A DNA stretch of 64,000 bases, from contig OV121084.1 in assembly GCA_921293015.1 (NCBI GenBank), positions 22,014,960-22,078,959 of the forward strand. Direction: 5' to 3'. Source of the stretch: Phorcus lineatus. Its lineage: Eukaryota; Mollusca; Gastropoda; Trochida; Trochidae. Shown one piece after another: positions 34,501 to 46,984 of the stretch (the stretch's first letter is position 1; each line of letters begins with the position of its first letter). Below the pieces are notes generated by a model. That model saw only the letters and a list, made by a program, of their open reading frames with translations, was not told the origin of the DNA and ran no database searches. The translations under genes were made by a program, and so were the position numbers.

Positions 34501-34689
34501 ATGAAGAGAATTGAAGAAAGAAGACAGTGTGGATGAGCGTTACTCTCCTGATCCAGAAAAGGGGAAAAGTTTATTATAACATATTGCAAATAAATATTCT
34601 TTTGAAAAAGAGACAGAGAAAGTCAATGTGAGCTGTCACTGGACATTCAATATGAGCCGCATAACAAACCTACACCCGATCTTTCGCAA

Positions 34690-35130
34690 TTTGTATCTTC
34701 AGAATCGGGTGGCTAAACTTCATAAATTCTACATCATCGTATAGGGAAAAGAACTGTCTTTGATTCAATAGGAAATTTGCAACAACAGATAAGAAGCGGC
34801 AAATGATGCGACATTTGTCGCAATTATCAAAAACATTCCAAATAAATGTCTGAGGGTACCCCTCTTTTGCGCTTCATATAACCCAAACTAATTTTTTCAC
34901 CTTTCTCAAGCGAAAAGATTGATATTTAATTCCATGTATAATATGCATATGGGCAGTCAATAAGAAAATTGCGGCAAGTGATGCTACTGGTGTCCCAAAT
35001 AAAACGATTATCAAAATCTGTTTTCAAGTAGTTGAGGGTATCTCTCTTTCGATTATCATATCTTTTTAACCAGATGGCACCTTTTCATTATTTATCTTTA
35101 ATTCCATGTATAATTTGTACATGCACAGCA
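34690..35130 (+). repeat. 3' subterminal repeat array of copy A
   Basis: Related units: TAGGGAAAAGAACTGTCTTT, TTCCATGTATAATATGCATA and AATTCCATGTATAATTTGTA, with AAGAAGCGGCAAATGATGCG and GAGGGTACCCCTCTTTTGCG between. The same array is at 52.18-52.64 kb in copy B. Confidence 0.65.
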
Positions 35131-36455
35131 AGAAAACACGATTTCCGTATTTATAATGCTGGAATGTTCGCCCCCATGTGACAGCGGAAAGCAATGCTGG
35201 TGCTTAGAACATTGGCACTCACATGTTGGCGCCTTGGGGGTATAACAGCACTAATGATTGTACAGGTTCCAGACTGCCCCAGGGAGATTTAGTTCTCGCT
35301 ACTATTCCCATGGGGTTGGACCATTCTCTGGGTACCCCAAACCGTCTTTCGCGTGGTTTATCTTTTGAACTGGGTAACATATTCTAATAAATTTTTCGTC
35401 ATCATAAAGAAGGATAAATTTTTTACAATTCCGTATAAAATACATGTATCTGGGCTCAGTATTAGGGATTTTATTCAAACGGAATTAAAGACAATCTTTA
35501 CATAATTGTAAATATCTAAGTAGAGGTCGTATTTTTAAAAAAAATATCGTAAAGATAAATAATGTATCTTCAATTCCATACATGTGATCCAATGCGATCA
35601 GATTTAAGGGTTTTACTCGAATTGAAGACAATCTTTAGATTGTAATAGAAATTGTTAAATTTTATTCAAAGTGTTGGATGAGGATCGTTCATTTGTATAC
35701 AGGATTGGCGGATTACTTTTGTTTTTACTATATTCAATCAACCATTGGTTGTATAAAAGATGTATTCAGTGTTATATTTGACCTATTTTAAAACAAATCC
35801 AATGGATTTCAAACCCTTACTTTAAACCCAACTTGTAAGAGGCAGTATTACTTCAGATAAAGGAAAGCATTTTTTGGATATCTTTTGTTCAAATAATTGA
35901 ATTTAATTACATTATTTTGATTTGGTTGTTAAATGCCTATTATAAATCCTGCTGTTAAATCAAAAGAATCCCAAAAAATTCTAGTAATTCACATCTCACC
36001 AATCAATACCTAATTTTCGCCATCAAAGGTAAAGATCATTATTAAGATTCTCACATTTATTAAAGGAAATTCTTCGACTGAATTTTTCTCAAAACATAAA
36101 ATGAAGACCTTCCAGGATCATTTAAACACATTCAGATACATTTATGACAGGGATAAGGTAGGTAAAAGGCACTTATTTTTAGGGAAAATGCTATACCCAT
36201 GACATTGTTTTTGAAGAAAACTGAGCTACAAGAAATCACATGGAGCATTAACAGTTCCTTGTTATAGCTAAAAGCTTTTGAATACTACCTACTCAAAAGT
36301 GAATTTTCTACCTGCATTAGTTAAAAAAAAACAAGAAAAAAGTGAGCATGGTTCACGTACCCCTGCAGGCCGTCTGATTTCTTCTCCCTCTAGTCTGAAT
36401 TATTATGATTCTGGATAACCTGATTTACTAAAAGTTACTGTACTAGTTTAAAGGG
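35130..36455. other. A-only segment, no gene
   Basis: Absent from copy B, where ATTCCATGTATAATATATGTCAAACTTC runs directly on. It includes degenerate copies of the CAATTCCGTATAAAATACAT type unit (35430-35600), so it may be an expanded part of the 3' array or a separate insertion. No coding frame is supported. Confidence 0.45.
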
Positions 36456-36790
36456 CGACAGAGTATGTTGTTGGAGTCACATATGCCAAACTTCATAAAT
36501 GGTGTTATTTTATCGAGAAGTGATTGTTCTTTCCAAAAATTAGCCTCTTGGTGCTTATTAGTTCAGTATAGTGACAATAATCAGGTTAAAGTAAAGGTTT
36601 CGACGTTCTAATATTTATATGGCCGTTTTTCATTTATCACTGAAAACATAGAAATAGCATAATTTAGGAATTTGGGAGATAAAGGTACGAGTTAGGTAGG
36701 CGATTTGAACTGAATTGAGGAAATATGGTAATTTGGCTCTTATTTAAGGAACATAAAAAATCCTAAAACATACTCTGTCAATTTAAGAGT
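36455..36790. mobile_element. MITE-like segment with GACAGAGTATGTT inverted ends
   Basis: GACAGAGTATGTT at about 36459-36471 is inverted as AACATACTCTGTC at about 36767-36779, each near a TTTAA or TTTAAG flank. The interval also contains about 110 bp shared with copy B (ATGCCAAACTTCATAAATGG onward), so nested or rearranged boundaries are likely. Confidence 0.5.
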
Positions 36791-36910
36791 AAATGTGTCC
36801 CCATTGGAGCAACCGATCTGTTAATAGCTTCAAATCCAATTGCACAATCAAGGGCCGTAAGTCTGTCAAAAATAATATTTCGGAAATGGCTTTCGAACTG
36901 AATTAAGAGC

Positions 36911-37019
36911 AGTCAGACCTAGTGGAGAGGATAGCCTAAACAGAAAGAGTTCGAATCTCGATAGACCCAATATTTTGAAACTTTTATTCCTCGGAACACG
37001 GTCGATTTTAATCAGACTG
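36911..37019 (+). repeat. tRNA-derived SINE-like element, copy 2
   Basis: Near-identical to 89-196 (TCAGACCTAGTGGAGAGGAT, GAGTTCGAATCTCG, then GGTCGATTTTAATCAGACTG). It ends exactly at the RT fragment of the DIRS-like element on the opposite strand, suggesting it inserted there. Confidence 0.55.
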
Positions 37020-38760
37020 AGCGACATCCAAGCTCTGATGGAATGAGGCTTTCCGTTCCTTAACTTGCGAATGATATCTTGGATGGCTGACCAGCGGGCC
37101 TCTGATGGGGCAATGGTTAAACATGGCTCCCAGGAACTTTAAGTGACGGGTAGGCATGAGCTCTGACTTGTAGGGATGAATTATCCATCCCACGTGCGTA
37201 AAGACATGACTGACAAACTTGAGATGATCCAGTAGTATGACTGAGTTCTGATGGCATAGCAAGCAAGAAGTCATCTAGGTAGGCCAAGATAAAGACCTGT
37301 CTGAGTTCCGAGAAAACAGCCCCAACGGCGAGTGGAGAATCGGCGGGGGAAAAAAACCTCTAGAGCTCATTCGATGAACGAAAGCAGTCATACGGGAGGA
37401 GAAACTTGACTTGGAGCGACTTAAGAGTCATGGCCTCTGTTTCCCCCTGGAACCACGAAAAAGCTTGGAATTGCCCCTGGATGACATGGTTTGATCCTTG
37501 GACACCGGAGGATGCAAGTTCCCACCGGACTGGAAAGACGGTGTCGTCTGACTGAACGAAGGCTTGGTCTGAACCATAGCTCTGGAGGACCTGTTCCCGT
37601 GGCGGGGGCGGTGATAGCTGCCCCTGTCAAGGAAGGCTTGAGTCAATTTCACATTGAGGCTCTTAGAAGTTTGGGCCTCCTGGGACTCGCCAGCTACCTT
37701 GCAAGAGCCATTAAAGAGTGTGGGAGCTGGGATGGGTTGAGTCAACAAGGAATCTTTGACGTCTGCCAGTACATTTCTAAGCTGTCTGCCAAGATTACCC
37801 TAGATCCTTGAGTACAGAGTTTTTCATTCACAGAGTTGCAAGCAGCCTTGACCATTGAGGAATGAGGCAAGAATAATTTGGGAGCCCGGAGGGAGGGAGT
37901 GATCCTGACTCCCCCAACTCATCTGGTATAGGAGAGACCTGTTCTTCCGAGACAATGGGTACCGTGGAAGGCTTGAGCTTATGCAGATACTCCAACTTCT
38001 CCACAAAAGACCAAGTAGGATGCAAGTTCATAATGTTATCCTCGGGGGGAATAATCAGGCAATCCTCATGAAAAAAAGCTGCAAAATCCGCTGAGTACGT
38101 GTCAGTGGACACACTACGGAAAAGAGGCGGGTAAGCCGCAGTCCTCATTAAGCATGAGAATAAAGGGTGGATCATGGACATCTATAAAGTTGTCACTTTC
38201 AGTATTGACAATGCAGCCGGAGGGTCGCCTGCCCTATGCTCCGCTGACAGTTGACCTGTGCCGTCTGTGGCAACGGTAGGCAAACCCAGGTCAACGGTAT
38301 CCTTGGCTTGGGCCCAGGAGGCTGGAGCGCTGCTAGGCGCTGTGGCATTCCGTGCGGCCAAGTTGAGTTGACACAGTTGCTGAGGCTTCAAAGCGGGGTA
38401 GGTTAGGCTCAACAGCTGGTATGCCGACCCCCTCCTCACCTGTTGCCAGCGGTCCTGGCAGGTTGCCTACACGGCCTTCTGCCGAGGAGTGGCCCATTTT
38501 CACTTCCAGCAAGGAGAAATGCTATTTTGTCTCCTGCTGGATCTTGTTAATGTTAGTTGAAAAAGATAGTATCATACTCTTTAACTGGTCAAATTGCAAA
38601 GGCTTGTCGGATTTAGGAGGAGGCACAGAAGATTTCGACTTTTTAGACTTAGTCTTAGGAGAGAGAGAAACTAAAGCCTTGCGTTTCGAAAATTTAGTTT
38701 TAAATCGTTTGTCTTGCATGATAAGCCAGTCTTAATCAGTCAAATCTTTACACATGAGAT
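37020..38760 (-). pseudogene. DIRS-like retroelement fragment (gag plus RT piece)
   Basis: A basic N-terminal gag start is at 38522-38719 (MQDKRFKTKFSKRKALVSLS, rich in KSKKSKSS). The gag middle is at 37828-38181 (FAAFFHEDCLIIPPEDNIMN, FVEKLEYLHKLKPSTVPIVS). A Ser/Pro/Arg-rich gag end is at 37428-37748. It then joins, within about 100 bp, an RT catalytic region (VFILAYLDDFLLAMPS, about 37260-37310) and a following 37008-37274 frame (YKSELMPTRHLKFLGAMFN). The RT fingers are missing, so an internal deletion joined gag to palm. RNase H and recombinase are absent; the SINE caps the 3' side. Confidence 0.75.
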
Positions 38761-39120
38761 ATCAGGCCTCCAGCAAACAAGGGAGTTTAGAATCGTCACA
38801 GCCCATACAACTAGAGTGTGAGAAGTAACACATTTATGTTGAACGAAAGACATGATCCGAAGGGGAAGAGTAAATATATAACACGCAAATGAAAAAAAGG
38901 AAAGATTCACCAAAGTCCAGGAATCCGTGAAAGTATCACAAATCCAAAGGTGAAAATAATCCAATCACAAGTAATCAAAGGAAAACACAGGTATAATCCA
39001 AGTGAAAAACACAGATAATCCAAAAGAACACAGCAGGAAACAAGATTGTAACTTGAGTGAGGCAAGAAATTTTCTCTCAATCTATCAACGATCTTCACTC
39101 TTAGCGTACAGAGAAAAGAA
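38760..39120. other. Probable 5' region of the DIRS fragment
   Basis: No frame with a domain. It is not in copy B, which resumes homology at AAGATCGACTGAAA (39143), so it belongs to the A-only insertion. Confidence 0.4.
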
Positions 39121-39464
39121 TAACAGTTCAAGATCGACTGAAATGACCAATGGCAACTTTCGTAATTCATAAAATATGTATTCTAATTTGCCAGTAACTT
39201 GAATTTAAATTTTCAAAATCAGCCGATAAACAACTTTTAAACGGCTTTTCGAATCACCAGCTAATTAGCACCAGTGAACAGAACTGATCTGGCCCATGGT
39301 CACTGAGGCTTGTCCTGCCGTGTGACGTGCTAGTTGGCGGAAGTATAACCTCCTTCATGAAAAAACAACAGGAAATCTCAGAGTCTTAACAACTGTTTAA
39401 ACTTATCTTAAGTCATCCAAACAACTAAAACCTCTGATAAATTTATGTTAAATATATCTTTTTT

Positions 39465-40500
39465 TGTGTAGCAGCAGCAAAGTTCTGTACATAGTTTTAT
39501 ATTTATTACTGCATTTAGAGTTTTATTTCACGCTTCAGTGAGTTTCTGTTTGGGGCAAATGTCCAAGCAGACTATACTACTATATTTCAAGGGTGGGCAG
39601 CTTAATTCATTCTTGTCCTATTGTTCTCTGTCCAGAACAATAGCCTCTGCTTTCTCTCTAACTATCTTACATAACTGTAGGTCTCTTTCTCCCTTTGCAT
39701 GCTCTTTTCAAACACACTGCCCACAACTCTACGCAGATAAGGTCACAGACTGGACTCTTTACATGAATTTATCAGGTTAGTTAATTATGTTATTTTAACA
39801 TTCTCTTAAATATTGCCTAAACCTAATGTTAAAGTTAACATCTAAATGCTTATAGGTAATCTGTAATTCTTAAGCTGTAAGTTATAATTTCCTAATTTAA
39901 AGTATATATTTCTCTATTGAGGTTGTGATTGTGTGAGAGAATGTGTAAATTAAATGTTTGAGTAAAGCTCATCATTTCTTATATATTTCTGTAATGGCCA
40001 TGATTAATTATATGTGGCAAGGCATAAGTATTATCTTTTATTCTATTCTTTCTAGGAATCATTTTGTCCTAGCTATGTTGGTGGCGTGACATAGCACCTC
40101 CGTGTCACCCACAGGGTATGTATTATGTATTTTATATATATCAAGTATTGTGTATATAGTTATGACCAGTGCCTTATATTGTGTATATATGAGTGTAACT
40201 GAGCACTGTGAACGCATCACATAATATTAGATGTGGTTGATATATCTTGAGCATTAAACTTTAAGCAGTGTTATTAATCATAATGTTCTCATAATCATTT
40301 TGTATGAGTAACCTATTTATCTCTTTAATTAAGAGGTATGAACTAGTATGTTTTATGACGTAATAGGTATTTTATGGTTTTATGTATTCATTATTGGTCT
40401 ACTGTTTTACAGGGTGTGATATATATCTATGACAAGGAATAAATCAACATCCTTCACGAACAAACGCAGTTTGTCTTATATCGACAACTACCTCTGCAAC
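39465..40500. other. ~1 kb A-only insertion, type unknown
   Basis: Copy B runs straight from ATATATCTTTAATTATTCAT to the shared GTGTTTTAATA block, whereas copy A carries ~1 kb here. ATATATCT appears on both sides (about 39453 and 40424). A small hairpin, GTGGCGTGACA...TGTCACCCAC, is at about 40081-40112. It could be a solo LTR or other non-autonomous insert; ends are not certain. Confidence 0.4.
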
Positions 40501-41504
40501 ATTTGTATTGTTCAAACCGAAACACAGTGTTTTAATATGATGCTATGCGCATTCCATAGCATGTGTACATCAATTACAACGTCTTCCAAATGTTGTCACA
40601 ACAATCAGACTGGTTTACCTAGTCTTATTCTTTTATGACACACAGGTGTCCGTTATGTAATCCTATCGCATTCAATTTCAATTCTTGATTTAATGGTCTC
40701 TAATTATACCTTTTGAATTTTCATGCCTTGGACCCGCCAAGCGGAATATATGTCCTGTCATAATGGCGTAACTCTTGGCATTCAAATGCTTCTTTGTTTA
40801 TTGTCACGGCGTCCAGTCATTTTGAACCAATGAACTTGTAGAATTTGAAAAAAGTAGCTCGTGAGTACCAACATTCTTTAGGATTACATAGGATGTTTCT
40901 AACGCTTGCACCAGGTATGTTTTTAAATCATTGATTGTTAAATTCAAAGACAGAGATATTGCAACAAGGTGTGAGATGTTATACTAGATAACAATATAAC
41001 ATATGTTAGTTAAATACAAACGAATCATCCACTAAATACTAAGTTGTCATGAAAGTGAAGTGAAAAAAAATAATTTTTTCTACAGTAATATTTGATTTTT
41101 TTTACATTGTCTCCCGTTTATTACAAAAACTTTTTTATGTTTTCGAGACAATTTAGATTTTCTTAACGATAAATATATGATATAACACTACGTGTTACCC
41201 CATAGTGGTGGATCTCTCAACAACCAAGTTCTTAACCTTTTTGATATAAACCCACCCAACAAAACCGCGTCCAAGGATTGTCACAGTCCAATCAAAATGG
41301 ATTTGACTACTGAGAAGGAAAGTTGATATCATGAAGCAGTTACATATCGTATTTTGGAATTCTTTCGGTCATGCTATTGCCTCTTTTTTGCTGTTGAATT
41401 AGCTTGGGCTTGCTAGCACGTCATACCCTGGGCGTGGCTTCGAGTCATGCTTCAATGATTTTGTGTAAGCGTTCGCCAGTCTCATTAGGCGGTTATCCAA
41501 AACA

Positions 41505-41525
41505 GGGGTATAAAAGGTCTCCTAG
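41505..41525 (+). promoter_or_regulatory. TATA-like motif in shared tail
   Basis: GGGGTATAAAAGGTCTCC is a good TATA box by sequence. The homologous site in copy B reads GGAATAAAAGGTCTCC (about 57476), so it is damaged there. No downstream gene is evident; it could serve the composite unit or be coincidental. Confidence 0.3.
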
Positions 41526-42017
41526 TAGTTGAATTATAGCGTATATTTTCTCCTATTTTGGCTCTATTGATTCTTATAAGTGAAGCGAATACAGATAATA
41601 ATTTGTAATAATCAAAATTATGCGTTATGGCTCCTCTTTAAGATTTGAAATTCAGGGAAGATAAGGGGGGTAACTGGGGAAGAACAACAGCATACCGTTA
41701 ATAAAATTTTATTTTTATTTTCTCTTTCTCTGTATGATCTCTCCTAACGTCGAGATTACTGTCTAAACTCAGTCTAGTGGTAATATTTACGCAATAATTA
41801 GGACGATTTTTTAAGACTTATGTCTCGTAATTATGTTAATGTTATAGTGAATATTGCTTAATTCCTTTTGCAGGCTTGTAAAATTCGAAATATGTAAACT
41901 TTCATTCAATAGCTTAAATAGTTTTAAATACAGAAATTTGATTGTATAGTATTCATGATATGGATGCTTCGTCCAATTCTTGCAATTTGTATTTTGTAAC
42001 AAGTCTACCAGCAGCAC

Positions 42018-42095
42018 ATGAATTTGTAATATTTATTCAGTAATATGGGCCGTGGCCTTGAATACTGAATAAATATTGTCTGTCTGTCTGTACTC
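42018..42095 (+). mobile_element. LINE 3' tail
   Basis: GGGCCGTGGCCTTGAATACTG, AATAAATATTGTCTGTCTGT: the same terminal structure as the LINE end at 26936-26985. It again abuts a Polinton fragment, as in the 26-27 kb region. Confidence 0.7.
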
Positions 42096-42109
42096 TGTAA
42101 AGCATTTTG

Positions 42110-42280
42110 TAAACATTTTAATTTCTTAACCATAGCCGCCTTCATGCCAGCAGCTACTTGGATTTTTTGTAACAAAGTTTTTCAAGCTTTGGGATCTTTT
42201 CTTCTTTAAGTTCCAGTGTCCATAATAGCTCAAATTGGGTGATTTTATCTGATTCTAACATCTTTATTGTCTAAATTTTA
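42110..42280 (-). pseudogene. Second copy of the Polinton Gln-rich protein start
   Basis: The strand complementary to TAATTTCTTAACCATAGCCG...CATCTTTATTGTCTAAA matches 27285-27420 (same motif order, including the start region). It is too decayed to translate without stops. Its position beside the ATPase remnant supports a second Polinton copy. Confidence 0.55.
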
Positions 42281-42749
42281 TGATTAACAGTTGTCATGAT
42301 AGTTGTAAGCTCATCAATTAGCTTATGTATTCACATCATAAGAATATACATGTAGCAAGACTTTCCTAATGTCTTAACCATAGCTGCATTCATATTCTTT
42401 GTATTCTGTTATTATTTGCTCAGTTTCAGAATGAGATTGTTTAGAATGGTATGCCTATTTCTCCAAAAGGTTTGTTGATATCCATTTTTATAAATATAGC
42501 TCTAGTGTTTAAAGTAACAAATACAGCTGCATACCGAAAGTTTATTCACTTATTGCTGAATCATAGTGCAAATATCATGTAATTTGGCTTTTGTTTAAAC
42601 GTCAATAGAATAACTTCAGCAAAACTGACATTGGATCACCTGTTGTCCATGTGTGAAATAGCCATTCTTGAACTCATTTTGGGATCTGGTGTCTCGTGCA
42701 AAAATTTGAATTTTGGCATATTGATATAGACAGAAGGGGTTATATTTTC

Positions 42750-43035
42750 AAAATTTCGATTTCTTGGGGCGGCATACAGGTCACAGTGTAAGGATATCGT
42801 CTTAAAAATATAACTCTTTACTCACAGACTTTAGAGAGCAGACAAAATGGGTTTGTTTATTAAAGTACAAGGACAGAGATACATTTGGTGATTGTTCATG
42901 TGAGAATTAAGTCATTTGAACCAAAGCTGAGAGAGAAAAGGTCAGAAGACAGTTGAACCAAAACAATAACTCCAAACTCATACATTGCACAGACCATCTC
43001 TCATTTCATAAAATTTGTTGACCTTCAACATAAAT
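42750..43035 (+). pseudogene. Second copy of the Polinton packaging ATPase fragment
   Basis: Nucleotide similarity to 27690-27985 (CTTGGGGCGGCATAC, TTAGAGAGCAGACAA, GAACCAAAAC). Recognisable coding bits in shifting frames include GRHTGHSV and DFREQTKW. It is more decayed than the first copy. Confidence 0.6.
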
Positions 43036-44335
43036 TTTAACAAAACCCCCCCTCCTGGGGAGTACAGAAAAAGCTATTGACCATTTCCCTTTGGAGGAGA
43101 GGGCAGGGGTTGTACCTTCTTGGATGTGTGGTTGAGCTTGAAAGTGTTGATCCAGCATAAGGCATCTAAACAAGCTTCAAGCCATTTGATCACAGGAGTT
43201 TATTGGAATGTATATTTAATGCAAGAGTCTCCTTTGGATATTTTTGTACTCTGCACTCCTTCCACAAGTGGCTCTGGGTTTGCGGGCTATGACAGGCAGT
43301 GTGAATTGTGATAAAGCAGTAGTTTTAACTTGACTATTTGAACCTAGCCAGACTCAAACCACTCTCTCAACACTCTCAACACTTTCAAGCTCAACGCAAT
43401 AAGTAGGAAAAATTCATATATTCAAATCTACTATACTATTTTTCTGGGCCTAGATTTTCAAAGCTCTTTAACACTAAAATAGTCATAAGTACCATACATT
43501 AACATTGTCTTACGACTATTTTAGAGCTAAGAGAGCATCAAAAATCTTAGCCGTGGTTTTGACAAATTAAATTGATGACTTTACTAATCTACTTAAGAGA
43601 TAAAAAATCTGTACTCGATATTACACTTATTAATGATAGAAATTGTTGTTGAAGTGATAGAAATTTCAATGAAAGTGTCACATGTATCTTCCATTTGTGT
43701 CCAGGACCCTCAGATTAATAAGCAACACATGTTTATATACTCCCTTTGCCATGTAAACACCATATCAAGTAAAACAGTTGTATCTTGCTACGCTATAAAA
43801 TTCAGCCAAAAGGTTCCAATCAGAAATAATGGAAGCCATTAGAGGGCTGGAAGATTAAGTATTGGTCAACATAACTTTCATCAACTTGTGGATTAACATA
43901 AAAGCATATCTGCTGGAACGGCGCTAAAATTACTACATGTGTCAGGGGAAGAAGTGCTAATCGTGTTGATAGGGGTACAACTATTTCATTGATATTCCAT
44001 TAAGTCTTCTTGGCCAAATGCATGTGTTGAAAACTTTGTGTGGTCAAGTTGCAGCTGCTCAACATATGCCTTCATCACACACGCCATTTGTGAGGACTGA
44101 AAATAAGAGGGAAAATATTTAATTTAACAGTAAAGAGACAGAACCTCAAATATGATACATTTCACCAAAAAATGCCTCTTGCAACTGCTATTATTCTGTA
44201 TAAATCTATCAATAACTGCAAAGTCAAGCTATAAGGTATTCATTTATTATTAACACATAATTTCAACTAAGAAAGGGCTGACATGTATGTCTGTGTAAGT
44301 ACAGGCAGTTGACAACAAAATATTAACAATTCAAA
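43036..44335. other. No gene recognised
   Basis: GAGGGCAGGGGTTGTACC (43102) is the Polinton-flank similarity noted at 28049. The open frames at 43120-43311 and 43633-43842 have no domain or splice support. Confidence 0.45.
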
Positions 44336-44339
44336 ATTC

Positions 44340-44760
44340 TGGAGAAGATGAGAGTTCAGTCCATCCAGCCTGAATGAAAAGGGTCACTAAATCTGAAAAT
44401 TATAATCGCCATCAACCAAGGAATCCATAGACGAAAAGTCAGCTTTCAAGGTTTCTTACATCTGGAGAACATAGATTTTAGGGGTGTGGTCTCTCTGGCA
44501 CTTATTTGGGGTCACAGGGTCACCAAATATATGAATTAGGATACCTTTTAACCACAAAGGTTTCAATTTATTAGGCTTCTTGCTTCTGGAGAAGAAAATG
44601 AAAATAGGTTTTAGGGAATGGCCCCTAAACAGAGGTTTACCAAAGTATAGTCACATCCAGGGATCTTAGTTGGCATGTGTATAAAGTAGATTATAGCTAC
44701 CATGCATAATTTATGAGATATGTATTGGCTAATAGTCAGAGGTAACATGTGACCTAATGA
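44340..44760 (+). repeat. Degenerate tandem repeat related to 62.2-62.7 kb
   Basis: GGTTTCAATTTATTAGGCTTCTTGCTTCTGGAGAAGAAAATG and the surrounding GGTCACAGGGTCACCAAAT match the 133-bp units at 62240-62700. A short block after it (TCCAGGGATCTTAGTTGGCA) resembles the 29.5-29.8 kb unit. Confidence 0.6.
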
Positions 44761-45369
44761 ATAATTTGCATATATGATTCAAATCAGGGATAGTCATAGT
44801 GCTGACCCGTGTCAAGTTTTATGACATATTTCAACAATTAGTATATGAGTTTTGAGAGGAAAAATATTTGATGGGAAAACTGAGAACATATGAAAAAATT
44901 GGGGATGAGGTGATATGGGGTTTAACGCCGCTTACAAGAATATTTCACTTATATCGCGGCTGTTATTATTATTGCAGGGAGAAAGCCTGCAACACCTTTC
45001 TGGCTATGCATTTTGACTGGAATGGAATCAACTGGAACTAGTGAACCATGGGTTGTTACTGCACTGAAATTCAGTGTAGCTGACCTGACTGAGTGTAGAA
45101 CAGTTTTCTACTACAAAGTTGCCGAGCCCCTGTCAGGATTCGAACTACGCAAAGTGATTAAATGTGTCGAGTTTTCTACACATAAGTGTTTGAGTTATGA
45201 GCTGAAAATCAATTTTATAGAAAACTAATAAATTTTGCAAAATCATTCAAATGAGGGACTCGGGCATACAAAAGGCACAACTACATATCATAGTGATTAC
45301 ATGTGTCAAGTTTGTTGACATTCCAACAATTAAATTATCTACGATACTTTTTATTTTTATTAGTGAGAG

Positions 45370-46767
45370 ACCTGTTTCTAACTGCCATCAAACTGTGCCA
45401 TCATAACCTAATGATTTTCGTTATAAACCCTACATGGTATATTACATTTTTAAAAAGGAATCAATTGAACATTTAACTATTCAAGAGTCTGACACAATTA
45501 TTACTTATAACTATCTAAAAACTTTCAAATTGCTATTTCATATTTGATTGATTGTAAAAGAAACAATGCGTCAACGATACTCTCTATAACAAAAGGTTAA
45601 CTTTCATCACAAAAAAATTATGCAGTTTAGTGTTGAATGTAAGAGGGTACATATTATTATCTGAACCTTTAGATAGGAGATTTAGTATATTTGACACATA
45701 ATCTTATTGATCTTCTCACCTTCAACACTTGCCATCAATGCCTTATGACGAAACAACACAAGAATAGTCGAAGAGAGTGAAGGAGAGGGGGAAATATAAC
45801 TTATTTGTCGACGGATGAATTAAATGTAAAGAGTATTGGTTTCATGAACGGCTTGCTTGTATACACGTTTTAGTTAAAACAAATACAATACAAGTGCAAT
45901 AACAAATCGCAAAATCATTGATGAGAGACGTACTGTACATGGCATTTGAACTACATACAAATAATTTAAGGCTTATCACATTTTAATTAGTGCACTTGTG
46001 TCAAACATTTTTTCACAGCTTGATCATGCTCGCATAACTTGAGAACATCGTGATCATGACGTCGAATTTGAATTAAAAATGTTGCTAATATTTTACAAAT
46101 ACGGAACAATTTATGAAGAAGATGTTTTAAATGACATTTTGGCAAACCACATGTGTCTCACAAGTTGGATGTTTTGGGACAGCCCTAAATCATAATCACG
46201 GAAAATCAAAAATAATCATGCAATTTCAAAAGAAATTGAACCCAGATAATAATATTCCTCCCCTACATCAATAGTCTAATACTGTTTGATAAGGGATATT
46301 ATCATTTATATTAAAATGAATACAAAACTGAATAATACCTGATGTATAATGTTAGAGCAAAGAAAATAACAGTAAAATAGCATGTCAACCATGGATGGAG
46401 CTTAGTCTACAAGCCATCAAACAAAGCATGTAAGGGGTAGCATAGAGTTTATCCCTTTCATTTAAAGTTGTTTTGGAATAAGTTCGAAGTAACAACGATG
46501 GCAGAAGTGAGTTCACATTGACTGTATTATTTGTCCGCTAGTTCAAATATTCACATAGTTACGACACGAACATGTCTTGCAATCATTTTAGTTTATAATG
46601 TGTGTAAGATTCACATCAGTTGAAGCTAATTCGGGCACAAGATAGACCTTTTATTCTACGGATAATATAGTGAAAATGCACTAGCTGCTGTGTCCGGCCT
46701 CGTTGTTTATCCACACAAATGGCTGACGGACCATGTCACTGAGGCTTGTGACGTCATGTGAAAACTA
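45370..46767 (-). mobile_element. Inverted, truncated copy of the ~2 kb DNA transposon
   Basis: On the minus strand it starts ATTCATAGTTTTCACATGAC, as at 1959, including CCGTCAGCCATTTGTGTGG, and follows copy 1 to about position 3355 of that copy. The second inverted end is missing. Divergence is moderate with small indels. Open frames inside are not conserved between copies. Confidence 0.75.
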
Positions 46768-46984
46768 TGAATTATAAAAATTGAAACATACTTTGTTTTT
46801 TTGTTATCTCAAAATCTAAAAAACAAATATCTTAAAATTAATTTTCCACAATATCTGTAATGCAAAGGTATAATAACCTAGTGGCTTTAAGGTAATTTAC
46901 TTTTCTTATATATTTACTTTACTTACTGTCTTACAATTACTGTTGACATTTGTATTTTTGATGACTTGAATTATGTATTTGTTT

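Larger units (their letters stand above)
31413..41641 (+). mobile_element. Composite piggyBac-like unit, copy A
   Basis: Homology to copy B (47892-57610) begins at TTAAC.C.TAAGATGCGGG and ends at CCTCTTTAA, so both limits carry TTAA, the piggyBac target. In order it holds a 5' repeat array (31.9-32.3 kb), a decayed transposase (33.0-34.5 kb), a 3' repeat array (34.7-35.1 kb), A-only sequence (35.1-36.5 kb), an A-only DIRS/SINE insertion (36.8-39.1 kb) and a shared tail (39.12-41.64 kb) with a further ~1 kb A-only insert. Right-end inverted repeats matching the left end were not found, so one element versus two adjacent elements copied together is open. Confidence 0.65.
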
